This document shows, piece by piece, positions 1 through 9,875 of a DNA stretch of 64,000 nucleotides; position 1 is the first letter of the stretch, and each line of letters begins with the position of its first letter. Origin of the DNA: Megalopta genalis. Lineage: Eukaryota; Arthropoda; Insecta; Hymenoptera; Halictidae. The stretch is from NCBI RefSeq assembly GCF_051020955.1, contig NC_135013.1:26563302-26627301 (forward strand), in the 5' to 3' direction. Under the pieces are notes generated by a model. The model saw only the letters and a program-made list of their open reading frames with translations. It did not search any database and was not told the origin of the DNA. The translations under genes were made by a program, and so were the position numbers.

Positions 1-39
<39 letters not shown>

Positions 40-53
40 AGCTTCTCTCTCTC
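1..53. repeat. (CT)n microsatellite at window edge
   Basis: Nearly pure CT dinucleotides, interrupted once by AAGCTT. The array starts at or before the window edge. On the other strand it reads GAGAG, the core recognised by GAGA-type factors in insects; any binding is inference. Confidence 0.9.
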
Positions 54-602
54 CAACCCGCTCGCTGGTCTCTCGCCTTTCCCTCTCGCTCGCTCCCCGG
101 CTCTCCCGTCCCCCCGCGGCCCCCCGCGCACCGACCAACTGGTCCCGCAGGCTCCGAGGAGACCCGACCCGACCCGTCCCGACCGTTCGTCACCGCGCCC
201 CAGAGTTCGTTCCCCGCTGAACGAGGGGACCTGTCCTCGGGACTGGTCCAGAACAGGAACACCGGCCGGACTGAATCGTCCCCGGATGTCGACGTGGACG
301 AGCTTAGCTGCTGCCCGGCTGTCCGATCTATCGCGCCTCTCTCGCTCTCGGGACGTCACCGGAACTCTTACTCGGATCGACTTTATCAATGAATTACTGC
401 TGGAAGATCCTCTGGATTCAATAATCGTCGGACGATCCCGTCGCTCCGACCGAGGAACGTGCTCGCATCGTAATTCGAAAGATTCAGCTTCGCGTGACGC
501 CAACCCGTTTTTTTGCTTGTCTTCGATTACCAGGACTTTTTTATCATTTCACTTTGTTGTATCGTGCCGTGTCCGTGTCATTTGCTTCGGCATTTCTCTC
601 TC

Positions 603-604
603 TA

Positions 605-647
<43 letters not shown>

Positions 648-670
648 GTCTGTCTGGCTGTCTGTCTGTC
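603..670. repeat. (CT)n followed by (TGTC)n microsatellite
   Basis: A CT run to about 642 passes directly into TGTC tetramers, interrupted once by TGGC. This produces the Ser/Leu-rich reading frames seen on the + strand here, which should not be taken as protein. Confidence 0.9.
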
Positions 671-1182
671 GTATTCTCGTTTGCTTTTTCTGTTTCGTTG
701 TCCTTTTCTTTTGCAGTTTTGTGTTGTATCACATTGATGAAAGACCTGTTGAACGAATAAATATTGTTGTTATTATTATGATTAGACCGCGGTTTTTCAA
801 TGTGGCACGATCATTTTCTGCATCGTTTGCCGCGCAAATTGAGCCAAGCATAATCTTCTTTCCTTCTTTGATCGATCTAATAAGGTGCAATTAGCACACC
901 GACATTCTTAGTTTCTCTCAATCGTTTCACTGCTTTCTGATTTACCCGCCCATTTTTACCATAGATGCGTGCAATCCGCGATCTAATTATTATTATTGTT
1001 ATTATTAATGTGTCTGATTTTGAACAAAGAGACGTAAACTTGTGATACGATGATACGTCTGACTTATGCGAGCTATACCCTCGGATTATTAATAGAGAAT
1101 TACAGAATTTACTTTTGGTATAATACTAGATACTTACGTACAATACTTCGTCTCTTAGCACCATGGTTTCATACATTACAAA

Positions 1183-1275
1183 GTATAGTAGAACCTCGAT
1201 TAACCGAACTGGAATTTCCTCGATCTCTGTTGTTTAGATTTTCGGTTATTCGAAGTGATAACGAAGGAGCTCGAT
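1183..1275 (+). mobile_element. Possible pogo/Tigger-like terminal fragment
   Basis: AGTAGAACCTCGATTAACCG is preceded by TAT. It resembles the terminal repeat of pogo/Tigger-type elements, which insert at TA. A related internal stretch (TTCGGTTATTCGAAG, 1235-1250) follows. The opposite terminus was not found, so this would be a truncated relic. The assignment is by resemblance only. Confidence 0.35.
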
Positions 1276-2324
1276 GAAACCTCGATTAAACCTCGATCTA
1301 TCGATTTATACCGTAGCATTAATAGCCTATCGAGAACAAGAAGAAATTAACTACGAATTTAAAATTCCGATAATCGAAGTACCAATAAGAAACGCATCGC
1401 ATGCACGATCAATGCAGGAGAATGTCGCGATCACGTGCGTACAATCGGCGGCAAGCTAGATTCGAAACTCGCACGAAGACAATTTACACGCGAAATGCTG
1501 TTTCGAATGTCGTTGTTTTAACAAGACCGGGTAAAGCGTACTGGCCGAGTAATTATACGTATAAACAACACCCACGTACGTCCGAGCACGGTGTGCGTTT
1601 TTTTGTCTTCTCTTCTTTTTTCGGGAATCGATAGACGGCAGCGAACTTACGGTGCCGTTTAGAAAACGCGTCCCATTCGAACGTTGGATCGCTGGATCGC
1701 GTGACGCTCCCGGTGAGTCGATCGATCGCGATCCACCGTGAAAAATGCCTCCGTATGGCCCGCGCTGAAAAATCGTACGGTAATCTGGCGACCATTCGGC
1801 GCCGATTTTTCCGTGGTACCCGTTCGAGAGCAACAACTCATCGCTAATGTCGCTCGTCGCTGGTACCCGGCGAACTGGTTCCGATTGAATACCCACCGAG
1901 AGTGCTCTCGGTGCTCTAACGATTAGAGAGACGATCGTCTCTCCCCATCCTCCTGCTCCTCTCCTAAGGCTCCGGGAGCCTTTCCCTCCGTCGTTCTTTA
2001 TTCCCGGGGCTGTCTATTCGCGAGTCGCGCGCCCGCGCCCGCGCGAGGAGTCGCGTCGCGCTTCCCCGATATAAATATTGCATGATCGAGTGAAATAATT
2101 CCTCGGCTCGGAGAGCTCCGCCGGCTCCCTTCCCGTCGAATCCTCGTCCCTCTTCCGATCTCCTTCTCGCCGTTTCTCTCTCCCACGAGCCGCTCGTATC
2201 TCGTTGGTTGCCGGAGCGCGCGGCGGATAATTGGACGGGATGCAGTAGGACGGAATGCAGGTGCATTTGTCTACGGTACCAGCGCGAATACATCTCTTAT
2301 TCCCGTTTCTCTCGCTCCTCCCCG

Positions 2325-2342
2325 CCTCTCTCTCTCTCTCTT

Positions 2343-2373
<31 letters not shown>

Positions 2374-2375
2374 CG
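2325..2375. repeat. (CT)n/(TTTC)n microsatellite
   Basis: CT dinucleotides grade into CTTT/CTTTC units. Shadow frames on the minus strand give Arg/Glu/Lys-rich peptides. Confidence 0.9.
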
Positions 2376-2484
2376 CGAGGCATCCACCGATGCGCAAATT
2401 AAGGGCGATTCCGGCCGAGCGGAATCGCCATTTCGCATGAAACGACTCTCCTTCTTCTCGTCCCCGCTCCTTCCCCTCCGTCGT

Positions 2485-2512
2485 TTCTTCTTCTTCTTCT
2501 TCTTCTTCCTCC
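2485..2512. repeat. (TTC)n microsatellite
   Basis: About eight TTC trinucleotides. They read as poly-Phe, poly-Ser or, on the minus strand, poly-Glu/Lys, and explain the spurious frames over this area. Confidence 0.9.
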
Positions 2513-2689
2513 GCCACCTCCTCCGCCGCGTATTCCCGTCTCCTTCTTCTTCCTCTGCGCGAACACGGCCGCGGCACAGGCGCATTCTCGTCGCAAACGA
2601 TCGGCCGAAGTTTATTAAAATGCGCCGTAATTGCACGGCATAAATATCGACTCTACTTTCGAAGCTTTATTTTAACCTGCCACTGCGGC

Positions 2690-2723
2690 TGCCGCGCCGC
2701 GCCGCGCCACGCCGCGCCGCTGC
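2690..2723. repeat. GC-rich pentamer repeat (GCCGC)n
   Basis: About six tandem GCCGC/GCCAC pentamers, entirely G+C apart from one A. Confidence 0.75.
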
Positions 2724-3419
2724 TGGATTTTATACGCGCTCGGCCGTCGTTCCGCGTCGTTTCTTGTCGTTACAACGCACGCCAACACCGCGGGGAAAAT
2801 CCCTGCGTCTGCGATTTGCCTGCCTTCGCCTGGCTGTCGGCTCCTTCCTGTTTCTCCCACCTGAGAGCCCAGCGAACCAGTTGCGTCGACGATCGATCGC
2901 GTCCCGAGGAACGATCCTGGAGAACGCGCACCCTTCCGACAGCACCAGCGACACTTCGGGGCAAATGCGTTGATTTTTCGGTGAAAAATTATTATTACGT
3001 CTTGGCGGGCTTGGGAGAAGACTCTGGTGATCGATGCGTGGATATTTTGAAACTTTGCGGAAGTTTTTTAATTTAATTCTCTGCGCTGTTGCGAGTCGGA
3101 GCCGCGGCGAGGATTTTGTACGGGAGATCGCTTTATGAATGAATATATTGAAAATATATGTATATTGAATCCACTGAGTACGAATTTTATTCGTTTCTAT
3201 TGAATTGGAATTAAATTTGATGCTTCCGTTGTTGAAGTTCAGGAATGAGAACGGATGAAGGCGCGCGAGGAACAAAGACTGCTGTCTCGTCCTATCACAG
3301 AAATTATTAACATTGGAACTACAAATCAGTTAAACGATAAGTTTCTAATTTTCTCCTTTACAATTCTTCTGATATTATGAAAATGTTCGAGCGATAAATT
3401 AATAGACAATTGTTCAAAG

Positions 3420-4170
3420 AGGAAAGAATTTATGTTCCCAGCAATTCAAGTAGACAATTTTTATTTTTTACGAAGACCGCTTTGGATGCACTTTGGTTGT
3501 GCATCCGAAGTGAAAATTTGTCTCGTGAAAAATTATTAGACAATCGTTCAAATAGGAAAGACAATTCTATCTAATTTATGTTCCCTGCAATTCAAGTAGA
3601 CAATTTTTATTTTCCATAAAGATCAGCTTTTGATGCACTTTGGAGGTGCATCTCAGATGATTCATCCGCAGTGAAAATTCATCTCGTGACAAATTATTAG
3701 GCAATCGTTCAAATAGGAAAGACAATTCTATCTAATTTATGTTCCCTTCAATTCAAGTAGACAATTTTTATTTTCCATAAAGATCAGCTTTTGATGCACT
3801 TTGGAGGTGCATCTCAGATGATTCATCCGCAGTGAAAATTCATCTCGTAACAAATTATTAGGCAATCGTTCAAATAAGAAAGGCAATTCTATCTAATTTA
3901 TGTTCCCTTCAATTCAAGCAGATAATTTTTATTTTCCATAAAGATCCGCTTTGGATGCACTTTGGAGGTGCATCTCAGATGATTCATCCGCAGTGAAAAT
4001 TCATCTCGTGACAAATTATTAGGCAATCGTTCAAATAAGAAAGGCAATTCTATCTAATTTATGTTCCTCGCGATTCAAGTAGACAACTTTTACTTTCTAC
4101 GAAAATCCGCTTTTGATGCGCTTTGGATGTGCATCGCGGATGATTCATCCGCAGTGAAAACTGTAAATAT
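3420..4170. repeat. 161-bp tandem array (about 4.7 copies) with a hairpin in each unit
   Basis: The landmark TATGTTCCC recurs at 3431, 3577, 3738, 3899 and 4060, giving periods of 146, 161, 161 and 161 bp. The middle units are nearly identical; the outer ones are more diverged, as expected if homogenisation is strongest in the centre. Each unit carries a short inverted repeat. In the first it is GGATGCAC-TTTGGTT-GTGCATCC; later copies read GATGCAC-TTTGGAG-GTGCATC. No open frame is conserved across units. Confidence 0.85.
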
Positions 4171-4520
4171 TATTTTCACCTATATTTCTTCCAAAGTGAA
4201 CAATAAACGAAATAGAATCGAGCTTGGCTTCCGATGAATTAAATTTGCATCCAAGGACGAATCATTCGTAGTGTAGCGACAGTGACATATGTCTAAACGT
4301 GTTCGATGAATCAGCGAACATTCGCGGATGGTTGCTGTCGTTGTAATGGGCTAATCGTGACATTTGTCAGACACAGTACACAACTATGCACATTGTCACT
4401 TGTGGCCTTCTGTTAGGCCAAAGATATTTGGCTCTGACCAACGTCGACTCTTGCTTCGTCTATCGAGCTGTGAACACGTATCGATTCTGCTATAATCTAA
4501 AGAGTATATTCCAAAGCGTG
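4171..4520. other. Unannotated spacer
   Basis: Unique-looking sequence between the 161-bp array and a TTAA element. It contains a small inverted repeat (GCGAACATTCGC near 4313) and the core GATGAATTAAATTTGCATCC, which vaguely echoes the array. No gene is seen. Confidence 0.4.
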
Positions 4521-4732
4521 TTAACACTAGATTTGCGGAGCATAAAGAACAGCTGTTTTATATTAATTTATAAAAGTAACAAATAAGACATTTATTCTGA
4601 TTTTTAACAAGTGTTATTGTAACATTTGCCGTAAGTAACATATAAATTGAATAAATGTTAGTATCACTAAAATTTTGTATCGCTAAAATTAGTGACCCGT
4701 CATTTTGACGGGTTCCATAAATCTAGCGCTAA
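4521..4732. mobile_element. piggyBac-like MITE, family P1, copy 1
   Basis: Starts TTAACACTAGATTTGCGGAG and ends TCCATAAATCTAGCGCTAA, so the termini are imperfect inverted repeats bounded by TTAA (mutated to CTAA on the right). Two more copies lie at 33308-33537 and 57421-57635. A perfect hairpin (ACCCGTCA-TTT-TGACGGGT, 4695-4713) lies 15 nt inside the right end. The left end carries the palindrome AACAGCTGTT. The TTAA target points to piggyBac-type mobilisation. There is no coding capacity. Confidence 0.75.
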
Positions 4733-5746
4733 ATATATCACTTTATTGAAACTAAAAATACAACAGATGCGATCGTCGACAGTACCAACAAGTATCACCA
4801 GATTTCATCGACAATGAAAACCTGTTCAACCAACAAAATGCTACAAACGCTTCAACTTTCATCTTTCTCATTCGCCACGAATTGGTTAACAGACGCGCAT
4901 CCAAAGTGCGAAGCACCTAAATTCGCCTTTGGTTCATCGACTCCGCTAGAGCAACGGCCCAGAGACCAACCGGAACCTGTCCTAGACGAGTTGAACCGAC
5001 AGACCTCGGGTCTTCATCGATCGAGCCCCGGCGCAGCCAGATGCACTCGCGCGGCAGGTGCACGGAGACAGATGCGGCCTTTCCGGCAGCCGGGAAAGAC
5101 CAAAAGCCCTCTAGCCACTTTGCTTCCAACTTCAACGTTTGACAGGTTCCATTGTCTCGCCGAAAAGACAGGGTAGAAACTAGAAACGGTTCGAGGCTTG
5201 TCCAGCGGCGGTGCGCTCTGATCGGCGAAAGAGGTCGGTTTCCGCGTCCCACAGACCCCGAATCGAATTTTCAACCCCTCGGAGCCCGTTACGCGATACT
5301 TGCGGCACCTTGAAGTCCCTTTTCGGTCGGTTGACTGCACCGTCGGGCTCTCCGCAGCATTTTTTCCCTTTGTTCTTCCGCTCGCAGCGGAGCCCGGCTC
5401 CTGAACAGTATCCTCCTCGGCCTCTTGCTTGGCTCTCTTTGGCCCCGGCTCTCGTTCCTTCTCGTTCCTTCTCGGTCGTTTTCGTTCCTCCTCGATCGTT
5501 CTCCGCCTTCCCGTTCCTCTTTCGTTTTCCCGTGGCTCGCAGCCTCTCTGGAACGAGCCGCCCTCGGCCGTCTCTTTTTGCTCGGCTCCGGCTCCCGTCT
5601 GCATTTCTCGATGCTGACGAAGCCCCGTGGCACGCGATCGCCGCAGCCAGGAAGAGACCGACTCGAATATCTCGTCGAAGCGGCTGCATCCGCGGCGCAC
5701 ATGCGAGACGCGTGTATTCTCAGGTGCGCGCACGAAATACGCTCCG

Positions 5747-5793
5747 CTTCTTCTTCTTCTTCTTCTTCCTCCTCCTCCTCGTCTTCTTCTTCA
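5747..5793. repeat. (TTC)n/(CTC)n microsatellite
   Basis: TTC trinucleotides with a central CTC block. Confidence 0.9.
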
Positions 5794-5918
5794 GCCTCGA
5801 CGTCCTCTTCTTCTCCTCTTTCTCGCCCGGTCTTGTTTTTCCCTCCTCGCAATTTCTATCCTCTCTTTTTCGTCGGACCTCGCCTCCTTCCTCCTCGCCC
5901 CTCTGGCACCATCGCGAG

Positions 5919-5919
<1 letters not shown>

Positions 5920-5961
<42 letters not shown>
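5920..5961. repeat. (CT)n microsatellite
   Basis: A nearly uninterrupted CT run, with GAGAG cores on the minus strand. Confidence 0.9.
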
Positions 5962-6302
5962 GGTCGGCGAAGTGTCTACACGATCGCGCCAGACCGTTGA
6001 ATATTATCGGCGATTAGTACCATCGAGCTTTCTCACGTGAGCAAACACGCGGATTTGCTTTTCGCCGGGCGGATCGCGGGATCCCCTGGGAAAACATCTC
6101 TCGGTGTTTTCGCTGGGGCCTCGGCCAACTCAAACATCGGATAGCGGGACCGGTGCACCGGCCGCTACCTCCGCGGACCCTCCGTTTATTAGCTAAAAGC
6201 TTGTCTCCTCGGCGACTTTAACTTCTCTCTTTGCACGGGGCCGGCCGTTTCAGAGTCGCGTAACGCGTCCTTCGAACACCGACGGGATCCACCGTTCCCA
6301 CC

Positions 6303-6374
6303 GACTAATCTGCTACCTCCGTTTCTGTTTCAGGTAAGCTGCCAGCAGGCTCTGCCACCCGCTAGCACGTAAGT
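6303..6374 (+). promoter_or_regulatory. Recursive splice (ratchet) site 1 with downstream cryptic donor
   Basis: In order: branch-point consensus GACTAATC (A at 6308), pyrimidine tract CCTCCGTTTCTGTTTCAG ending at 6333, then GTAAGC starting at 6334, so acceptor and donor are fused with no exon between. A second strong donor, GTAAGT, begins at 6369 and would define a 35-nt cryptic exon (6334-6368). Branch A to AG is 25 nt, as in a normal insect acceptor. In Drosophila, long introns are removed stepwise at such YnNCAG|GTAAGT sites, and short cryptic exons just downstream help define them. What is seen is the sequence signature; use in splicing is inference. Confidence 0.65.
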
Positions 6375-6808
6375 TCAACGCGTTCTTCGACGAAACTCGA
6401 GTGCGGCTTTAACGGTTCCGTTCGTAAGCACGAACGTTTCCCAGCGTCTTTGGAAATCGACCTTTGCACCGGCGCGGCGGGCCACCGCCGTGACGCCGAC
6501 ACTTTTATTTAGGACAAGCTGGCTGAGAAACTGTCGACGTAATTCTAGTTTGATACGTTCGGAAGACCGGCTCCCTTGACGGAGGAATGCGCGGCGCCGA
6601 CGAGTTTCTTCGGTGGTTATTTTCTTCGCTTTTAAATTTGTTCAAAACGTGTATCTTGGTTCGTTCAATAATTGGTTGCATCGAGTGGAGCAGTATTGTA
6701 CTGTTTTTCTTTTTATTTATGAGAAGCGATGTGATCAAATTACATGAATCTTCTTTAAATATTTCGTTAATATTGCGCGTTTTAGTATTTTATGAGACAA
6801 TAATAATA
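6375..6808. other. Unannotated intronic spacer
   Basis: CpG-rich to about 6600, then AT-rich. No gene, repeat or RNA is recognised. Confidence 0.4.
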
Positions 6809-7026
6809 CAGTAATGTCTCCCTAACCGACGCTCAGATTGTGCACAAAAACGGGCAATTTGGGGAAAAGAGATACGATTATGACGAACCTTGACATAACC
6901 TTGGAATAACCATGACATTTCGTAACTATAAAAGCCACCCGTCAAAGGCTCGAATAATCGTATCTCCTCTTCCGTAATTGTCCATTTTTGTGGACAATCC
7001 GAGCGTCAATTAGAGAGACATTAGTG
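6809..7026. mobile_element. TA-flanked palindromic MITE, family A, copy 1
   Basis: Begins CAGTAATGTCTCCC after TA and ends GAGACATTAGTG before TA. The arms read ACGCTCAGATTGT...ACAATCCGAGCGT, and inside them GATACGATTAT pairs with ATAATCGTATC. TA duplication and CAGT ends fit a non-autonomous Tc1/mariner-superfamily element. Related copies lie at 15065-15279 and 27056-27225, and the B and D subfamilies are variants. No coding capacity. Confidence 0.75.
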
Positions 7027-7323
7027 TATTTCGTTTCGAAGAAATTTTCGATGACTCGCTAGCTTGAACAATAAACCTCGAAATTCGAAACGCCGAGGAA
7101 ATTTAACCTTGACATAACCTTGGCATAACCTTGACAATTCGTAACTATAAAAGCCACCCGTCAAAGACTCGAATAATCGTATCTCCTCTTCCGTAATTGT
7201 CCATTTTTGTGGACAATCCGAGCGTTAATTAGAGATACATTACTGCATTTCGTTACGACAAAATTTTCGCTAACTTGAAAAATAAACCTCCAAATTCGAA
7301 ACATCACGGACAATGCACTTTGT
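6886..7323. repeat. 219-bp tandem duplication of MITE right half plus flank
   Basis: The string AACCTTGACATAACCTTGG starts at 6886 and again at 7105. Both units continue through TATAAAAGCCACCCGTCAAA, the MITE right arm and about 75 bp of flank ending in AATTCGAAAC. The second unit has no left MITE arm, so it arose by duplication after insertion rather than by a second insertion. Confidence 0.75.
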
Positions 7324-7466
7324 GACAACGTTAAAAATGTCACTTGTTCAATCGTAATGCAACATTTTCAAAGAAACAGCTGGTCGATCAGATGCAATAA
7401 AATTCCTACTTCACAGGAAAAAATATCACTTTCGAGCACGACAAAAATTAATCGTCGTACATTGTA

Positions 7467-7722
7467 TTAACCCTTTGCACTCGAAGCTACTTCAACTCTC
7501 TGTAAATCTAAAATAACTTTTCTGACTTACAGTATTCTTATTTAACCTTGACAAAGTGTATTTTATGCATATTGAAATTGACTCTTGTGACTCGCGCACA
7601 ATATCTCGCGCTCTTAACAATATCTTTAAATCTAAACTTTGCTAATGTAAAAATTATTTTAGGACGCGACATCATAAATTTGATTGCTGCCCCAGAGTCA
7701 CCGCTCGAGTGCAAAGGGTTAA
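7467..7722. mobile_element. piggyBac-like MITE, family P2, copy 1
   Basis: Termini TTAACCCTTTGCACTCGA and its exact reverse complement TCGAGTGCAAAGGGTTAA give a perfect 18-bp inverted repeat including the TTAA target on both sides. A second copy lies at 62259-62505, and the two share internal blocks such as TTAAATCTAAACTT. 256 bp, no coding capacity. Confidence 0.85.
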
Positions 7723-7759
7723 CTCTAGCTTCAAATTACGTCCGATTATAAATATATCT

Positions 7760-7948
7760 AAATACCATCTACTTCGCCTTATAATACAAGGAAAAGTGGA
7801 AGGAAAAAGATGGATAGGCCGAAAGAAACTTTCATAGCTGCGCAACATCAGGCAGTGGTGTGACTGCACAGTAGAGGAGCTGTTTCGCGTAGCGGCCAAT
7901 AGAGAAAGATTCCAGTAAATCGTAAACATGATGATGACCAACGTCTGA
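7760..7948 (+). pseudogene. Non-LTR retrotransposon (LINE) C-terminal ORF2 remnant
   Basis: Reading the frame that contains CAT at 7766 gives YHLLRLIIQGKVEGKR, then WIGRKKLS, a stop (TAG 7835-7837), LRNIRQWCDCTVEELFRVAA, NRERFQ, a stop (TAA 7916-7918) and IVNMMMTNV. This is the familiar tail of insect LINE reverse-transcriptase proteins: an EGKR..GR linker, a W/LRNIR.W segment, an EELFR.A..RE.F helix and an I/MxTNV end. Two in-frame stops mean it is dead. Only the last 60 or so residues remain, so the copy is strongly 5'-truncated, typical of target-primed integration. A (GAA)n run at about 7968-7986 follows and may be the element's 3' tail. I recognise the family type by pattern only and cannot assign a clade. 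Confidence 0.75.
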
Positions 7949-7967
7949 ATACAGACACGGCACCTAA

Positions 7968-7986
7968 AGAAGAAGAAGAAGAAGAT
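7968..7986. repeat. (GAA)n short repeat, probable LINE 3' tail
   Basis: Six GAA units, 20 bp downstream of the dead LINE reading frame. Simple-sequence 3' tails are common in several LINE clades. Confidence 0.6.
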
Positions 7987-9516
7987 TATAAATACGCATA
8001 ACACAGTTACGGAGCAAGTATAATTTCAAAATGAAAAGATCCAAAGATCTCCGAGACGACTATAATGTCCCATTCATCGCAGTGCTCCCCTATTTCGCGC
8101 GAACAAGAGCTACGAGATCAAATCGATTAATCATGGGTCTGAAAGGGTTAAGAGGAATTAGGATCCACCGTTCCGGTTGAACGGAAGGGTCGCCGGTTTA
8201 ATCTGTCCTCGACAAAGACGAGGTAGAGCTCTTCGGCTTCCATTCTCTATTTTTCCGGGCCGCGATATCATCGAGCCCATTCGGAGAAACGCCGAATCTA
8301 AACGAAAAATCCGTCGGCTGAGACGACGATCTCTCGACGAGCGAGCCGTGGGTCCTCGGCGGAAAGAGGTTGGCTGGATCTAATTACCGGAGATTCGTTC
8401 TAGCCGGCACAAAAGCGGGGTCCCGTTCGTTTACAAACTAACCGGCTAACTAGCTGGCGACTGATCCAATTCTCGATTCGATTATCGGTTCGAGCCCGAG
8501 CGTCCTCGATACACCGGCTGCGGCGGCCTACTCGGCCGCCATCGTGATCACCTCGGCATTGTGACGAGGTTGGTTGCAGGGGTCGAAGGTGTCGCCGGTG
8601 TCGGAGGTGTCGGGTCACCGTGGAAGGTCGCCGCGCGATCCACGGTATAGATCGCCGGGAATGTGTGCCAGCGGTTGCCTCGGCACCGGGGATGCCTGAT
8701 TGCCTGGGTCAAGGTCACGCCGCCTACCGAACCTCTCTCGTTCACCGGGAACCCGGCTCCGTTCCTCCTTCCGTAGAACCGTTCGTCCCCGCGATCTTCT
8801 CGCGCCTGGATCGCGCGCCGATCGACGCGGCGGTGGTGTCACGTAAAACGGTGCTCAAAAATATAAAAAAAAGGTAGTTGAGCCGTAGCCCAACTTACTA
8901 CTTGCTTTTTATTTCAAATAATTATACACGGTTTTACAACGGCACTCGTTAAGGTATCCGGCGGGTTCGGTAGTCAAAATCAATACTGTTCTTTGGGCGA
9001 AGTACAATGGCTTATATACACGTAGTTATCTTATCGTAGCGGATGTTATGGTGTATGAATGAGATGAGGGCTACTGGACCGTGTTATGGGAATTGGGCCC
9101 GTTACAGTGGCACCGTCGAAATCGCGTCGATAAATTTTTCCAGGCGTCGCGCTGTCCCGTTAGCTCGAGCCCAGTCTCGGTAATCCGCGAAACGTTTCGC
9201 AGCTGCTCGGATCCTTCTCGCGGTATTCCGCACGCGGCTTCGCGTTCGATGCGAAAATTCGAGCGGAATTCGGCTGCGATGTCCGAGCAGATGCCGCAGA
9301 AAATGATCTCGTTTCGCAGAACCTGCGGCACGTCACAGACTTTCGGTTTCCTCGGACTCTTCGGCTATCAGGTTTGAGAGTTTGAAACAGAATATTGAAA
9401 ATATTCGATGTTTTTCGATGTTTCAATGGCCTTCTGCGTTACCTTCGTTATCTTTTTTTATGGGAACGCGATGTTTTGCGTAACTGTTCGTAAAATATTA
9501 TTGTTTCTGCCCTCGA
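7987..9516. other. CpG-rich block, no supported gene
   Basis: GC-rich between about 8150 and 8850 with several short overlapping frames on both strands and none with a domain. AGGGTTAAGAGG near 8140 resembles the right terminus of a TTAA element, but I cannot find the left end. Confidence 0.4.
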
Positions 9517-9875
9517 AATATTTTATATTTATTTTATATTTTATATTCATTTTATATTTTATATTTATCTTATATTTTATATTTATTTTATATTTTATAT
9601 TTATTTCAAATTTTATATTTATTCTATATTTATTTCATATTTATTTTATATTTTATATTTATTCTATATTTATTTCATATTTATTTTATATTTTATATTT
9701 ATTCTATATTTATTTCATATTTATTTTATATTTTACATTAATTTCAAATTTTATATTTATTCTATATTTATTTCATATTTATTTCATATTTATTTTATAT
9801 TTATTTTATATCTATTCTATATTTATTTCATATTTTATACTTATTTTACGTTTTATATTATATACAATATTTTAA
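9517..9875. repeat. AT-rich minisatellite (TTTATATTTATTCTA type)
   Basis: Tandem variations on ATTTTATATTTATTCTATA/TTTCATATTTATTT. The long Ile/Phe/Tyr-rich + frame covering it is a product of the repeat, not a membrane protein. Confidence 0.85.

Larger units (their letters stand above)
54..3400. other. CpG-rich non-coding block, no supported gene
   Basis: GC-rich, CpG-dense DNA with several microsatellites, turning AT-rich after about 3100. The longest open frames (for example 286-894 and 2014-2577 on the minus strand) are dominated by Ser/Leu or Arg/Glu runs translated from CT/GA repeats and show no domain. A TATAAATA string sits at 2070-2077 and a GTGAGT donor-like site at 1711, but neither is supported by a matching start or exon. 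A 5' untranslated exon of a nearby gene in the first 400 bases is possible but cannot be shown. Confidence 0.5.
4733..6302. other. CpG-rich block without a supported gene
   Basis: GC-rich and pyrimidine-rich on the + strand from about 5200 on. Overlapping open frames in several phases and both strands (for example 5211-6017 and 5014-5733 minus) reflect biased composition rather than selection in one frame. I see no splice-bounded exon with a recognisable domain. Confidence 0.45.

Noticed and set aside
286..894. 202-residue + strand open frame near the window start
   Set aside because: Half of it is Ser/Leu/Cys translated from the CT/TGTC microsatellite. Overlapping frames exist in other phases and no domain or splice context is visible.
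2070..2077. TATAAATA as a core promoter
   Set aside because: A single 8-mer without initiator, downstream element or supported exon. Such strings are frequent in the window.
5014..6017. Overlapping frames of 190-270 residues on both strands
   Set aside because: Simultaneous openness in several phases reflects pyrimidine-rich, stop-poor composition. Products are Arg/Glu/Ser repeats without domain features.
8130..8146. AGGGTTAAGAGG as the right end of another TTAA element
   Set aside because: No matching left terminus and no subterminal palindrome within 20 nt.
9345..9377. TTCGGCTATCAG|GTTTGAG on the + strand
   Set aside because: The donor half does not fit consensus and there is no cryptic donor nearby.
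9408..9875. 155-residue Ile/Phe/Tyr-rich frame resembling a membrane protein
   Set aside because: It is entirely the translation of an AT minisatellite, and the hydrophobicity is an artefact of TTT/ATT/TAT codons.
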